Shown piece by piece: positions 20,558 through 32,949 of a stretch of 64,000 nt of DNA. This DNA is from Tetradesmus obliquus. Its lineage: Eukaryota > Chlorophyta > Chlorophyceae > Sphaeropleales > Scenedesmaceae. Within the stretch, counting starts at the first letter, position 1, and every line of letters starts with the position of its first letter. Under the pieces are notes generated by a model that saw only the letters and a list, made by a program, of their open reading frames with translations, made no database searches and was not told where the DNA came from. The translations under genes and the position numbers were made by a program. Location: positions 3,410,001 through 3,474,000 of the forward strand of contig CP126198.1 in assembly GCA_030272155.1 (NCBI GenBank), given 5' to 3'.

Positions 20558-21295
20558 GCAGCAGCAGCAGCAGCAGCAGCAAGTACTGCCGGAGGTGGTG
20601 GTACCACCGGCATCATCTCATATACGCTGTACCGAGCTGAAAATCACTGGCAAGGTGCTGGGTTTGATGCGGCCAGTACAGCTGCCTATGCATGAAGAAG
20701 TTGCATGCAGTGCAATTGCAACAACCATTTTTCTGTTGAAGCAAGTTGCGGTCAGCATCTGATTGGCCTGCAGCTGAACTTGTGCATGTGGATGTGCATG
20801 GCCATGCGGCATACAGCAGTATGTGTGGCTGCTGAAATGTTCATCCGGAACTGCTTGGCTCAGTGAGCAGTGGTGTGCAGGGCTGCAGCTGCATGACATG
20901 CAGGCTGGCTAGGAGGTTGGTTGCATGTGATGCGCAGCAGCTCTGGTACATAGTTATAGGAACGGCTGTATCCTGCGCACCGTGTGTGCTCACGTGGCAT
21001 TTTGTGTGTGCTTGTGTCGATTTTTGCATGCTTTTGTGCTTCAATGCTTGTAATGTATGCAATCGGCAACTTTCTTTATACGGCAGGCTCGGTGTGTGCT
21101 GCAGGTGCTGGCAGCACGCCACCAGCTGGGGCTGTCATTGTTCATGGTTCCTCGTCCTGCGCTGTTTGAACGCTGTCATGACATCCCCGACACAAATACG
21201 CGAATTTGACCGCCGATGTATAGTCACGTTTCAGAATATCCATGTTTTCAAGCCAGTGACGGATCAGCCTGCAGTTCGAGCTGCTTTTCCCGGCC
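20558..21295. other. Intergenic interval between AspRS and the M3 peptidase
   Basis: A (CAG)n run follows the AspRS stop at about 20559-20581. Candidate TGTAA poly(A)-type signals occur near 21051. Otherwise no gene or repeat is visible. Confidence 0.4.
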
Positions 21296-22297
21296 ATGCC
21301 CACAGCTCTTCGCGCGTCTGCTGCTGCTGCTGCTGCTGCGCCGTGCACCAGGCGCCCCCGTCTTAATGGCAGCCTAACTCGCAGAACATTCAAAACTACG
21401 CCATGCCAGAGGCAATGGGTATGCTGCGCCCAGCAGGAGCAGGATGCAGAGGCACCTGCAGCAGCAGTAGCAGCAGCAGCTCTGCTATGCATAGACGGCC
21501 TCACGCGCCCCATAGACTGCCTCGCCGTGGCCCAGGACAAAACACGCTGCGTTCAGCGCATGCTAGCTGCTGCTGGCCCTTCAGCTGACCCTCAGCTGGG
21601 TACGCAACGGCAACTGCTACTGCTGCTAATGCTGCCGCTGCCAGTCTTCCAGCAGCATGCCGTTATTGCAACAGCACTGCATTCGTAGTGCAAGCAAGTT
21701 AAGCAATACACAGGACTCAAGGGTGACATAGACGGTGTCTTGTTTGTATTGCAGCAAAATGTATGAAGCTGTGCAAGCTGTGCGTGCTCAGATTGCTATC
21801 ACCCTGCAAACCAGTAAGCCTTCAGTGGCATGCTTGCTCTTCTGCTGCTGCAGTGCTTCAGGATGTGGAGCTGTGCAAGCTGTCGCTGCTGCCGGCACTG
21901 CAGCTCATTGCCAAGCAGCACCCGCAGCAGGCATGGCGGCAGGCAGCAGCAGCTGCTGCCGAGCTGCTGGTGCAGTCTGTGGACAGGTGTGTGCCATTAG
22001 TAGTACCAGCCAGAAGAGCTGCACACACGGACGTAATGCAGAAAGCACAAGGCAATGATGCATCTTGCTTGCACAAGTTGCAGTGCAACATTGGCCAGCT
22101 GCAGGGCCAGTGCCACTGTCGACGGCTGCTATGGCAGAGCAGACTGGTGAACACTTTGCAAACTGTTGCTCACCTTGCATGCTCCAGCCATTCGTATGAT
22201 CGGAAGTACACGCCCTCCCGAGGTGCAAGGTGCTACTTGGCTTCTGCTGCTGCGCTGTCTGCGATGATGCCTGCAGGCTGGCTTCTGACTGGAGCAG

Positions 22298-22330
<33 letters not shown>

Positions 22331-25013
22331 TGACCAGCAGCAGCTTCTACAGCAGCAAAACTGCCGACAACAGCAGGAGCAAGCAGGTCAGCAGGGGCAG
22401 CAGCAGCACCAGCAAGTAGTTCGGCAAGGGCAGCAGCAGCAGCAGCAGCAGCTGTTGCAGCTAGGGCAGCAGCTTCAAGATTGGATCGATGAGCTGCGCT
22501 GCATGGAGGCTGCGGCAGCAGCAGCAGCACTGCGAGTGGTGCACGATCCCTGCTGCTCCCCCCAGCTGCTGCTGAGTGCAGCAACAGCCCAACAGCACCC
22601 CCTGTGGGCGGCAGACTTCGCAGCATGGCAGCAGCAACAGCAGCAGCAGCAGATAGATGGCAGCCATGAGCCAAGCAGCAGGCCGTCAACCGCCAATCAA
22701 AGTAACAGTCAAAGTGACAACTCGCGGCTGCAGGTGCTGCTGCCGCCTGTGGCGCAGCTAGACATATGTGGCAATACAGCGCTGCCTGTCGCAGCTTACT
22801 ACGCAGCAGAAATCCAGGCAGCTCCTGCGCTCCTACAACTATGCTCTTCTTCAGTATCACACTCTTCAACTGCAGCAAGCAGCAACTCAGAGCAGCAAGA
22901 AGCCACAACAGCAGTTGTACTGCAGCAGGGTACAGGCCGTGACTGCCTAGCATGGCCGTTGACTGCTGCAGCAGCAGCCGCGCTGCTGGCAAGTCCTCCA
23001 GGGCTGCTGACTGAGCAGCAGCTGCAGGCGCTGCATGAGCTGGGGCTGGTTGCACGGCTGCAGGCGCTGGCAGCAGCAGTAGACCTGGGTCAGATGCTGC
23101 GGCAAGAGGTTGCCAGCACAGAGGTCAGCAGCTGAGAGACATGCAGATCTTCGACACTCTTGTGTGATTCTTATATTGCATGCAGTTGATGCTAGCATTG
23201 GAAAAAAGGAAGGTCAGTACAACTTTATCCATGCAACAAGTGAAACGAAATGGCGTCCCTGTTGCTGCCGCCGCTGCCGCTGCTGCTGCTGCTGGTGTTG
23301 CTGCTGCTGCTGCTGCTGCTTCTCTGCCTGCAGGAGCGGCTGAGGGGCATTCTGAGTCAGCTGCCAACCCACCAGCAGCAGCAGCAGCAGCAGCAGCATA
23401 CAGCTCCTTCCAACAAAGGCGCCATTGCCTCTGGTAGCACTACTGCTGCTTCTGCTGCTGCTGCCGCTGCTGGCAGCGCTTCTGGTCTTGCTGAAAGCAG
23501 CAGTTTGGCAGCTTGTGCAGTGGGCCACCCTGCAGTGGCAGCAGTTTTCCTGCAAGAGCTGGCTGCCTTCAGCAAAGGAGCAGCAGCAGGTGCGCCCAGG
23601 CTTATGGCACTTGCAGCAAGAATGCTCTGCACTGCTGCTGCTGCTGCTGTCATCGCACCCATGCTCCTCCTTGTTTTTGTTTGGTTTCAAGAACTACGGA
23701 TAACAATTATTTGAAGGCTGTTTGTTTGTGCCGCAGCTGAGCTGGAGAGGTGGCTCGCCATCTGCCATGACCAGCAAGTTTTTGTTGCTGCACCTACACC
23801 TGGCAGCAGCAGCAGCAGCAGCAGAAGCAGCAGCAGTCAAGCATCACTGCTGCCGAGTGATCTCAGCAAGCTGCAGCCTTGGCAGGTTGAGAGTTTGAGG
23901 CAACTAGTGGCGCTAGTTGAGTGTGAGCGCTATGCTGCTGCTGGCCCAGCAGCAGCAGGTGACAGTCTGATGGCGCGGCTGCGGCGCGGCGCAGCAGCAA
24001 GTGACGCTTGGCTGCAAGACTATATACACACGCCACAGGTGATTGCAGGAACAGCCGTGGCATGGATGCAATGATGATGCCTGATGATGCAATGATGTGG
24101 CTGACTTGTTATGCCTGCTCAGTGCAACGATGCAGATTTACAAGTGTGCTGTGTGCCTGCAAGGTGTGTGGCGTTGCGCATCTGGCTGTGCACAACACCA
24201 TGATCATCGGGGCATACCAGGCCGCCTGCAGCATTGCAAGGATGCACTCTTCTGCTCTGTGATGTAACAGAGTTGCAACAAGCAGAAGGGTGACGTGCTG
24301 TGTCTCACCTGCTGCCGCTCTCTTGTGTGCCCCCTGCAGCTGCTGGCTGGTGCCTGTGAACTTCTCGGCAGCACCTTCAGCCTCACAATGAACTTCACAG
24401 CAGCCCCTGCAGGAACTTCCTGGTGTGAAGAGGCCTATGTCATCGCTGTGTCAGACGCACAGCCACAGCAGACAGCACATGTGCGCCACGGCAACAGTGG
24501 TGCTGCAACAGCAGCATCCCGCAGCAGCAGCAGTAGCAGCAGCAGGCGGGAGTTAGGCCAGCTGCTGCTGCTGTTTGACCCGCAACATGATGGCTTACCG
24601 TATACAACCAGTGTCAGGTGGGCAGGGCATGTTCATCAGATATGCATGCCGCACGACCGTCAGCCAAACAACTGTGGCAGCCATGCATACCGCCTCATGA
24701 TGGTATGCGGCAACCACACTCGTGTTGATCAAAGTTTGACAAAGTGTGTGTATCATCCCATGTGTGCATTAGCATTGCATCGTACCTGCTGTTGCTGCTC
24801 TGGCTGGTGCTCTGCAGCCAAGGAGGCCACTACAAGCTGGTGTCACCCAGCACCACTCGCAGCAGCAGCAGCAGCAGCAGCAGCGGGCGCGTGGCTGACG
24901 ACGTCCCAACCCCTGCAGCTGCAGCTGCTGCAGGTGGTGCTGCTTTCCAGCCTGGCACAGTAGCCATCATCTTCCCAGCCAGCTTCTGCAGCCAGCAAGA
25001 CAGCAATGGAACA

Positions 25014-25049
<36 letters not shown>

Positions 25050-26117
25050 GACACTGGCAACCAAGCACAAGCCAGCAGCAGCAGCAGCAGCAGCAGTGCC
25101 AGCAAGCTCAGCACGCTGCTGCATGAGCTGGGCCATGCGCTGCACTTTTTATTATCAGCAACAGCAGCAGGCGCAGCAGCAGGCGACTGCGGCTGCTGGG
25201 CTGGCAGTGATCTGTGTGAGACCGCCTCGCATGTAACCGAAAGGATGGCCAGGGACGTGCGCTGCTTGCAGGTGAGAGTGTGGCGGTGCGGATGTGAAAG
25301 GATCCATTTATCCGGCTTGTTGATTCCAAAGAATCAAGCTGATTGCATAGTTTCACACCTTCAAGAAATGCTGGACCAAAACATGATGTGCCATGCAAGC
25401 TCTTGCCTGTAGATGCGCCTGCAGTGAATGCATCCTAGTTTAACAAGCCGGCGGCAGGTTTGTGAACAGCGCCAGGGCTGGCAAGGAATGCAGGGCGGCG
25501 CTAGCGCATGCCACGCCCACACAAACACACATTCAGATGAAACATGTCACGCGCTTCGCCCTTATGAATGTAGTGCAGCAAACACGGCAGCAGTAGCAAC
25601 TCACATTCGTCCTTTTGGGAATTTTTCTTTTGCATACAGGTGCTGCTGCGTCACAGGGTGACAAGCCAGCCGCCGCCGCTGGCCCTCACTAGTCCTGACC
25701 GCTCCAGGCTTGTCCTTGGTAATGTTTCTTGTTTTTTTTTTTTGCATTTGCTGCAGCTGCTGCTGCGCCATGGAGTTACAGGCCAGCCGCCGCCGCTGGC
25801 CCTCACGCGGCAGCTGCAGGCTGGTGTTGAACTATCGTGTTGTTTGTATTTCTTGTGTTGGCTGCGAGTGCTGCTGCGCCACCAGGTGACGGGGCAGCCG
25901 CTGCCACTGACCCTCACTAGTCATGACTGCCCCAGGCTCGTCCAGTAGTGCTTTTTTGCTTTTATTATGTTGGCTGCAGGTGCTGCTGCGCCACAGGGTG
26001 ACAGGCCAGCCGCCGCCGCTGGCCCTCACGCGGCAGCTGCAGGCGCAGCTGCTGATCAGCAGCAGGGGCGCCTTCCAGTGGCAGCAGCAGCTGATGGCTG
26101 CACTGGCAGACGCCCGG

Positions 26118-26155
<38 letters not shown>

Positions 26156-26945
26156 GGATGGGGGCGGCAGCAGCAGCTGCTGGGATGTATTAGCAGAGGT
26201 GGTGGGGGAGTATGACCCACTTCCACAGAAGGTGAGATACTTCCTTCAGCTGCTGTTGGTGAGCTGCTTGCTGTGCAGCATTGTGCAGCATTGGTCCCTT
26301 TGTGACAGCAGTCGCCAGCTGTCAAGAACGCGGGACACTGCGGCAGGCAACTGAAGCAGATACAAGTCCAAACGCGTGTCACAGCTGCTTTGGTGCTTGC
26401 GCTCGCTGCCCTGGATCAGCTGTTGGCTGCTGCTCCTGTGGGATTCTGTGGTGGATCTTCATTTGCAGCCGCTAGACACTGCAGCACACATCAAACAAGC
26501 CGAGCCCCTTCTGCCTTGTGTCACAACACACAACACCGTTGGCCTCACTGCACATGCAGGGCTTCCATGCCGCCCTGCTCAAGTACCTGCCTGTCTGTGG
26601 TGACCAGCTTTATGTAGCCACTTCAGTAGGGGACAGCTTGCCATCCTACATAATAATTTTCCTAACTCCGCTGCACCTGCAGGGGTTGCACCCGGCTCTG
26701 CTCAAGTACCTGCCAGGCGCAGCAGTGATGCCCGGCTGCGGCTACAGCTACGTGTTTGCTGAGCTGGTCTCAGCAGCAGCATGGGCATATTACTTGCAGG
26801 AGGACCCCCTGGATCCTGCTGCAGGCCTGGCACTGAGGCGGCGGCTGTTTGAGGCGAGTGCTGCTGCAGGCACTGCTGCTGTTGTGGAGGGACTGCTAGG
26901 AGAGGGCAGCATGATGCCACTGGCGGTGCCAGGTGTATCAGGGAT

Positions 26946-26986
<41 letters not shown>

Positions 26987-27060
26987 AGAGGGAGGAGGTG
27001 GTGGGTCTTGTGCCAAACTTGGAGCACCCAGCCTTTCAGGACATTGACTTGTGGGCCTGA
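21296..27060 (+). CDS. M3 metallopeptidase, mitochondrial intermediate peptidase type
   Basis: The family removes N-terminal octapeptides from imported organelle precursors using zinc. Nine exons join in phase to about 1067 aa: 21296-21599, 21854-21986, 22277 to about 23123, 23334-23589, 23737-24038, 24340-24617, 24818-25271, 25980-26231, 26683-27060. The N-terminus is Ala/Arg-rich and transit-like. The zinc site is LLHELGHALHF (H809, E810, H813), with the third ligand E841 in SDLCETASH. C-terminal MIP-like segments are RHRVTGQPPPLAL, GCGYSYVFAELVSAAAW and EDPLDPAAG. The family is usually about 700 aa; the excess is Gln, Ser and Ala tracts, one run falling shortly before the zinc site. The catalytic residues are intact, so it should be active, but sequence divergence is high. 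The donor of exon 3 is weak (gtcagc or gttgcc). Confidence 0.85.
25636..25979 (+). repeat. Three copies of the VLLRHRVTGQPPPLAL exon start
   Basis: Blocks at about 25640-25700, 25755-25815 and 25868-25920 repeat the acceptor and first 45-70 bp of exon 25980-26231 at about 115-bp spacing. Each is followed by short intron sequence containing ccaggct(t/c)gtcc or a relic. The real exon is the fourth copy. Confidence 0.9.
26543..26682 (+). repeat. Copy of the last M3 exon start
   Basis: About 26553-26600 repeats the acceptor and first codons of exon 26683-27060 (GFHAALLKYLPV versus GLHPALLKYLPG), about 130 bp upstream of it. Confidence 0.85.
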
Positions 27061-27256
27061 GCAGCTGACTTGCCAGCAGTGCTGCAGGCACTACTGCTGC
27101 TTTGGAGGGGCTGCTGGGAGAAGGCAGCATGGTGGCACTGGCTGCGCCAGCTGTAGCAGGGAGCAGCAGCAGCAGTGGTAGGAAGGAAGAGGTGGTGGGT
27201 CTTGTGCCTGACTTGGAGCACCCAGCTTTTCAGGACATCGACGTGTGGGATTGAGC
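27061..27256 (+). repeat. Tandem copy of the M3 peptidase 3' coding end
   Basis: Immediately after the stop, about 195 bp repeat the final coding stretch, including AGTAAVVEGLLGEGSM-like codons, the Ser run and the terminal VLCLVPDLEHPAFQDID-like segment with its own stop codon. It is downstream of the functional stop and probably untranslated. Confidence 0.9.
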
Positions 27257-28630
27257 GGCTGAGTTGCCAGCAGTGTGGAGAAGCTGTGCTCAGTATGGTG
27301 CTGTAGAATGCCAGTTTTCGTTTTTTATTGTTACCAGGGGGGTCGGAATCCTACTGGCTGGCTACCACAGCACATTTGGGCAAGCCCAATTGTCGGGAGC
27401 GGGAGGCAGTGCCTCATCAGCAGAACACGTCACAACACCCTATACAGGAGGTGCCCAGCTCCCGGACCAAAAAATAAGCAGGGGAGTTGAAACCCCACAC
27501 CCCCTTGGTGTGCTACAGCTCTATTGCATGCAGCACACACCCGACCAACACGCAGTGGCAGCCGCCCCAATAAAGTTTTCGTTTTTCTGTGTGCTGCCAG
27601 CCGCTGTGGCACAGTGAGCGCTCCAGCTGGCTTGTAACCACATGTGGTCCTCCCTCTGGTGTGTTTGCTGGAGACAGGCATGGATCGGTACTAGAGCGTC
27701 TCATGAGCATGCACTAACGCCCAGCATTGCAAGTTGCTGGAAGCTTTGGATGTTTGTTCAGAGTGTCACTGCACGCACGTGGCGCCGTGGGTTGCAAGGC
27801 CAACGACATAACCGAAGAGCGTTGCGCTCGCTCTTTTTGTGCTCTGAAATAGAGTTGACATTCAATCTAGTGACCGACACAGGCAAACAGACGCAATTTC
27901 GCGGGCCGGGTGCCGGGGAGCAACGTTCAAGTGCTGGGTGAGCGTGGTTTCAGCAAAGCTCTCACACCAAATTACTATTTTTCAATACTAATAGCTTACT
28001 GAAACATAGTTGCGGCTGTGTTCAAACCACCCTGCTCTGACCTTCGTTTTGGGCCCGACCGAACGGCAGTCCACCTTCGCCGGTCACCTGGCCTGACATG
28101 ACAATCACGTATCTCCAACACGCTAACCTCTATATACCGAGTCCTGAAATCTCTAGCGATCATTGTCGGTGTTAACTGTGTCCTTAGCAGAGCAACCATT
28201 GCCACTGATCTGAGCAGCACGCAGTTAGGAAGCAAAACAGCCTGTGCCTAGCAGACCCAGCGAACCCGCAGCAGCGCAAGATAGCATCTGGTAGGTGGCG
28301 CGAAAGCAATGCGTTTTATTTTCGGCAGCTACAGTTCCTGATCTGGCACAGCTGGTGCACTCCGGTGCAGTGTGTGCTGATGCTTATCATCCCACCAAAG
28401 CCAGGCTCCTGCTGGCTGTCACTGTGCACGGTTTAAACTCGAAATACGCACAGACGGTAATATAAGTCCTGATCGGGCCAACACTGGTCAGGATCCTGTC
28501 TCACATGCCTGTTGAGCAACATTGAATGTAACCCGCCACAATCCTGCTGCTGTTATTGCAGGTCTGATCTCCGTGCCAGTGGCTGCAACTCTTAGATAAG
28601 CCGCAACGCAAGCCAACAGCAGCACACAGA
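27257..28630. other. Intergenic interval before the AP2-like gene
   Basis: No supported exon. The stretch 27300-27650 has a base composition unlike its CAG-rich surroundings (no triplet runs, several poly-T and poly-A tracts). No terminal repeats, target-site duplication or transposase were found. The right part should hold the promoter of the AP2-like gene. Confidence 0.4.
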
Positions 28631-29248
28631 ATGTCCGATAAGCGCAGCAACAAGCCTGCTGCACCAGGTGTTGGAGTGGCACTGGACCCTAGGCCAGGAG
28701 CTAAGGTCTACAAAGTGCGAGTGTACCACAAAGGGACTGTGCTGCACTTGGGCAGGTACGTGCTGATGTAGCACAATTGGTGCTGCTGTGTTTTGCTTTC
28801 GGCTGGCCTGGCATTGCGCGGCTGCCAGCTGTGGACTCAAGGCGCTGCATGCTGCGTGGCCCAAAAGCAGTGCCAGATGTTGCATCTTTCTGGTCTGCTG
28901 CCGTGCCAGTGTGCTCACCACCCTCCTGTTCAGCGTTGCGCCCCGTCTTACGCCGTTGATCTAATCTTTGTGCTTGCATTCCCTGCTGCATTTGCGCTGC
29001 CAGGTTTGCTGAGGCCCACGCTGCCAGGCTGGCATACGACCAGGCAGTGGTCTGCCTCAGCAACCGCAAGCGCGTGAAAACAAACTACCCACAGGTACGT
29101 GTGTGTTTGCGTGCTGAATGAAAAACTGCACATAGCATGCTGGAGCGGCATCGCTGCATTGCATGCAGAGCAGCAGCAGCTGCAGCGATTGTGTTAGTTT
29201 CGCCCCTATGCCTGCCTGCCACTCTCGTGCTGGCTGTCACTTACCCCT

Positions 29249-29299
<51 letters not shown>

Positions 29300-29916
29300 T
29301 GTGTTTCAACCCTCTCCTGCAGGGCACATACGAGCTGTCCCCTGGTGGCAAGGACTTCAATCCCGAGGTGCAGCGCAAGGTGGATGCATTCCTAGGAAAG
29401 GAGCCTGCAGGCTGCTCAGACACAGACGATGCAAGCGAGGGAGCTGCAGCAGCAGCAGCAGCCGCAGCAGCCGCAGATGAGCCGGCGGCGACACCAGCAG
29501 ACAACGCAGCAGCGAGTGCCTCAGAGACAGATCAAGACAGCAGTGAGCAGGAGCTCATGTCTACAAGCAGCACAGCCAGCGATGCAGGGGCAGCAGCAGC
29601 TGCTGAACCTGCCAGCAATGACGAGCAGCAGAGCCGTTTCGGCACCCCAACTAGCGACCAGCTGTGCATGACAGCAGCAACAGCAACTCCTCCAGGCACA
29701 GCCGGCACACCTGCAGCAGCAGCAGCGGCAGGCCCAGACTGGACAGCTTTCAGCGCAGCAGCAAGTAAGATGCCCCGCTGCAGCGGCAGCGATGCTGCGC
29801 TGCTGCTGTCAGATGATGCTGACTTCCGGCAGCTGCTGACTCTCGTGCCCAGCCGCTCTCTCTCGCTGCGGCAGGGCTCGGAGCTTGATCGGGCCCTGCA
29901 GCCGCTGCAGCAGCAG

Positions 29917-29956
<40 letters not shown>

Positions 29957-30825
29957 TAATGACAATGATGATGCCTCCTCCACCGCAGCAGCCGTCGCAG
30001 CAGCTGCTGCTGCAGCTGCTGGAGCCACAGCAGCTGCTGCAGCAGCAGTTACAGGGTGTGGCAGCAGGGCAAGCAGGGGCAGCTGCGCCAGCAGCAGCAC
30101 CAGTGATGAGCAGCTTCCAGCCTGTCACTTTCACCAGTACCACCCAGACAGCAGGAGCTGCTTTCACTGGCAGCACATGGGTCATGCCAGCACCTGCTGC
30201 TGCACCCGCTGCTGCTGCTGCCTCAGACCTTGGGCCGTTTGTGTTGAGCCAGCAGCAGCAGCTGCTGCAGCTGCAGCAGCTGCAGCAGCTCCCGCCACCT
30301 GCTAACATGCTGCATGGCTTCCTTGCGGAGCAAGGCACGGCAACAAGCAGCGGTCAGCTGCAGATGGCAGTAACCAACTACAGCAGCATGCGTTTCGGCA
30401 GCAGCAGCAGCAGCAGCACACCTGGTATGCAGCCAGCGCAGATCGCTGCACAAGCGGCAGCAGCGCCAGCTGCAGCAGCACTGCAGCGCCCGGGAAGCAG
30501 CCAAGAGGCATGCGTGTTCGTGCCAGACACAAACCAGATTCAGGCCCCTGCTGGCGGCTGCGATTGCTTTGGGCTGGCTGATATTTCAGCAGCAGCAATC
30601 GCACCTGGTGCTGTCTGGTCTGATGCTGCAGCAAGTGCAGATGTGCCTGAGGTCGATTGGGTGGATATGGATATGCTGCAGCTGCGGCCGTTTATTATGC
30701 AGCAGCAGCAGCAGCAGCAGCAGCAGTCACCGAGGGCCAGCCGGAAGCGTGCCTTTTCCGAGTTGGATTGTTACCTTGGAGGCAGCACTGACCTGTCACT
30801 GCTGATCAGTTTCAGTAGCATGTGA
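28631..30825 (+). CDS. AP2-domain-like regulator with Gln/Ala-rich tail
   Basis: Three exons (28631-28755, 29004-29094, 29323-30825) join in phase to 572 aa. Residues about 27-75 match the core of a plant/algal AP2 DNA-binding domain: strands in YKVRVYHKGTVLHLGRF, the helix EAHAAARLAYDQAV and the closing KTNYP. The usual YRG element at the start of AP2 domains is not evident, so DNA contacts may differ. The remaining 500 residues are low-complexity Gln, Ala, Ser and Pro with acidic patches, as in activation domains, and end with a short ordered-looking segment (RKRAFSELDCYLGG). Predicted role: nuclear transcription factor. A long (CTG)n tract lies in intron 2 before the acceptor (about 29252-29296). 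Confidence 0.75.
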
Positions 30826-32949
30826 CCGCAGCAACCGCCCTGAACTGAAGACAACCAAGCGAGGTGTGAGATGCAGCAGATCTTTCGGAGAAGATGTTAC
30901 AGCTTGACTGAACAAAAGGGTGCAGCAGGAGAGCAGCGAACTGGCATCAGGGCTCTGGGCGGCGCAAGCAGTACTGCCGTTGTGACCTTGTGTGGATAGT
31001 GTAGTGTGCATTTATCAACCAACGTGGCAAAGACGTGTGCAGACCTGGATCCGTGGATCGTTGTGGTGGTGGGTGCGGGGGTGGTGTTGGTGTTTGGGAA
31101 CTTAAAAGCTTGTTCTAGCGGCCTGCAGCAATGAGCTTGTGACAGTTTGTGAGGGGTAGTCGATCTGGAATGAGCTGGAGGCAGCCAGGGTGGGTCCAAT
31201 TATATATATTCAAGGTGCTTAGGAACAGTCAAGTTTGTGGGCAGCAGAGGTTTTACTAGCTAGAGCTTATACCTGCAGCATTCTTGCAAGGGAGTGAGGC
31301 GCTTGTGGCAAGCCATTCCTTGCTACTGTGAACCAACAGTAGAGTTGCGTGCTGCTGTGAACCTACAGATTCAAAAGACAACGGTGGCATTGAATGCAGT
31401 TTACATACACACGTGGTACAAAGCATTACGCATGTTTGCTACGTACTTTCTTCCTTTTGACATGGTATAGGAGGCTCTGCTATCACACTATAGGCGGCAG
31501 CTGAACTTCAAGTGCCTGTGTGTCAGTAAGCTGGTTTTGCGGCTGCAGCTTGTGCTGAGAAAGCACACGCGTGCCCTAGACAGCATGTTTTGCCTATCTT
31601 GCAGCTGCAATACAGCTGCGACAAATCAAATGGCGGAAGCACGGACGCGCGGCAGGACTGCGCCCTGCTTACAATCCTCAGCTTGTTGAATGGTGCGAAG
31701 AATAGCTCTGGTGGTGAATCAAAGGGTGCATGATCAGGTGTTGTGGGTGGCGCTGCAATATGACGGTGTGGCAAAATTTTCAGTGTGCTTTCTCAGGTTT
31801 GCAGTCCAGTAGACACTGGAATTGCTTGCTGTCTCAAGCTCAAGCTTATTCTCAGTCTGAAGGGGCGCTCTCATTGCGGTTTCCTGCGGGGACCAGTGCT
31901 GCTGCGTTGGGCAGCGTTTCAACAAACAGGAATTGCTGTTGACAAGGGTGTGCATGCACCAGGGGCAAGGCATCGCAGCAATGCAACTGTGGGGTGTGCT
32001 TTGCGGTGGCCTCCTCAAAGGATGATTTGCAAGGTTTGACGCATAGACAATATGCCGGGGCCTTCTTGTTTGCGGTGGGCAGTCTGCTGGGGGATGTCGC
32101 GACATATGTGAAGACAGTTTGCAAGCGCTTGCTTGTCTAGGCACCTATGTGTGTATAGCGGTCTGTTGCTGTTGGGATGAGGGACATGCGGCCCTGCAAT
32201 CGCTCTTTGTATCTTTCAAGTTGCAAGCTTTTTGGTGTGGCACAGCAGGCTTTGGCTGCTTGAACTTCAGTTTGAAGTTCAGGTTGTGCCAGCATTGTTT
32301 GTAGACCGAAATGGGCATGATGCTGTGTTGGGCTTGTCAGTGCCACAAGGCTGTTGACCAGCCATATCAGCAGTATTAACTGCAATATTACTTCTTACTT
32401 GAAGTTGCAGCCAGGCTTACTCAGCCTAGTATCTACCGTAATACGCTCGTCACGGTTTGGGTTGAAGGGTTGAGTGTGTGTTGCGTAGCGGGTGGAATGT
32501 TCACACCGTCCACCATCAGGTTGCTTCTGGATAATAAAGTGAAATTTGTCTCACGTGTCTTTCACTGGAATTGATCACAATTAAGCATGTTAGAGTGCAG
32601 ACGTCTTGTCTGGCTTAGTGGGAAGGCACCACAGTGCTGTGGGGGTGTTGATCACGTGGCAAGCAGGTTCAACTTTGATCAATGTAAGCACGCTGTCATT
32701 GCCAAAGACATCTTACTGTTTTCGGAAAAGAAGGTTGAGAAGGTGATGGCTCTTACAGCATCAACGCGTGAGCACCCACGACCTGTCATAAAGGACCCCA
32801 CCTAACAGGTCACGATGGACCGATGCAGCAGCTGTAAGCTTTCTTCTAGCCTTTTCAACGCATTCAAAGGTCACATCAGGCTTGTCAACTGCTTGCCCTT
32901 GCAGTGAGCGAGCTGGGGTTGTTCCCTGTCGACACCACTCACACCCAAC
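30826..32949. other. Gene-poor interval, 2.1 kb
   Basis: Almost free of CAG/CTG runs, unlike the rest of the window. It has small ORFs on both strands without recognisable motifs and no exon echoes. It may contain the AP2 gene 3' UTR, the SHMT promoter and 5' UTR, or an unrecognised non-coding RNA. Confidence 0.35.

Noticed and set aside
22129-23055. Long minus-strand ORF (about 308 codons) over the M3 peptidase
   Set aside because: It is the complement of CAG-rich coding exon 22277-23123. The plus frame joins in phase to peptidase exons; the minus frame has no motif or splice context.
27300-27650. Suspected transposable-element insertion
   Set aside because: Composition differs from its surroundings, but no terminal repeats, target-site duplication or element-encoded protein can be seen.
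29532-30338. Long minus-strand Cys/Ser-rich ORF opposite the AP2-like gene
   Set aside because: CAG repeats read on the complement as CTG/TGC/GCT give Leu/Cys/Ala frames; it is a shadow of the Gln/Ala tail.
31734-32144. Minus-strand 136-codon ORF in the gene-poor interval
   Set aside because: No domain, no splice context and a composition like random translation.
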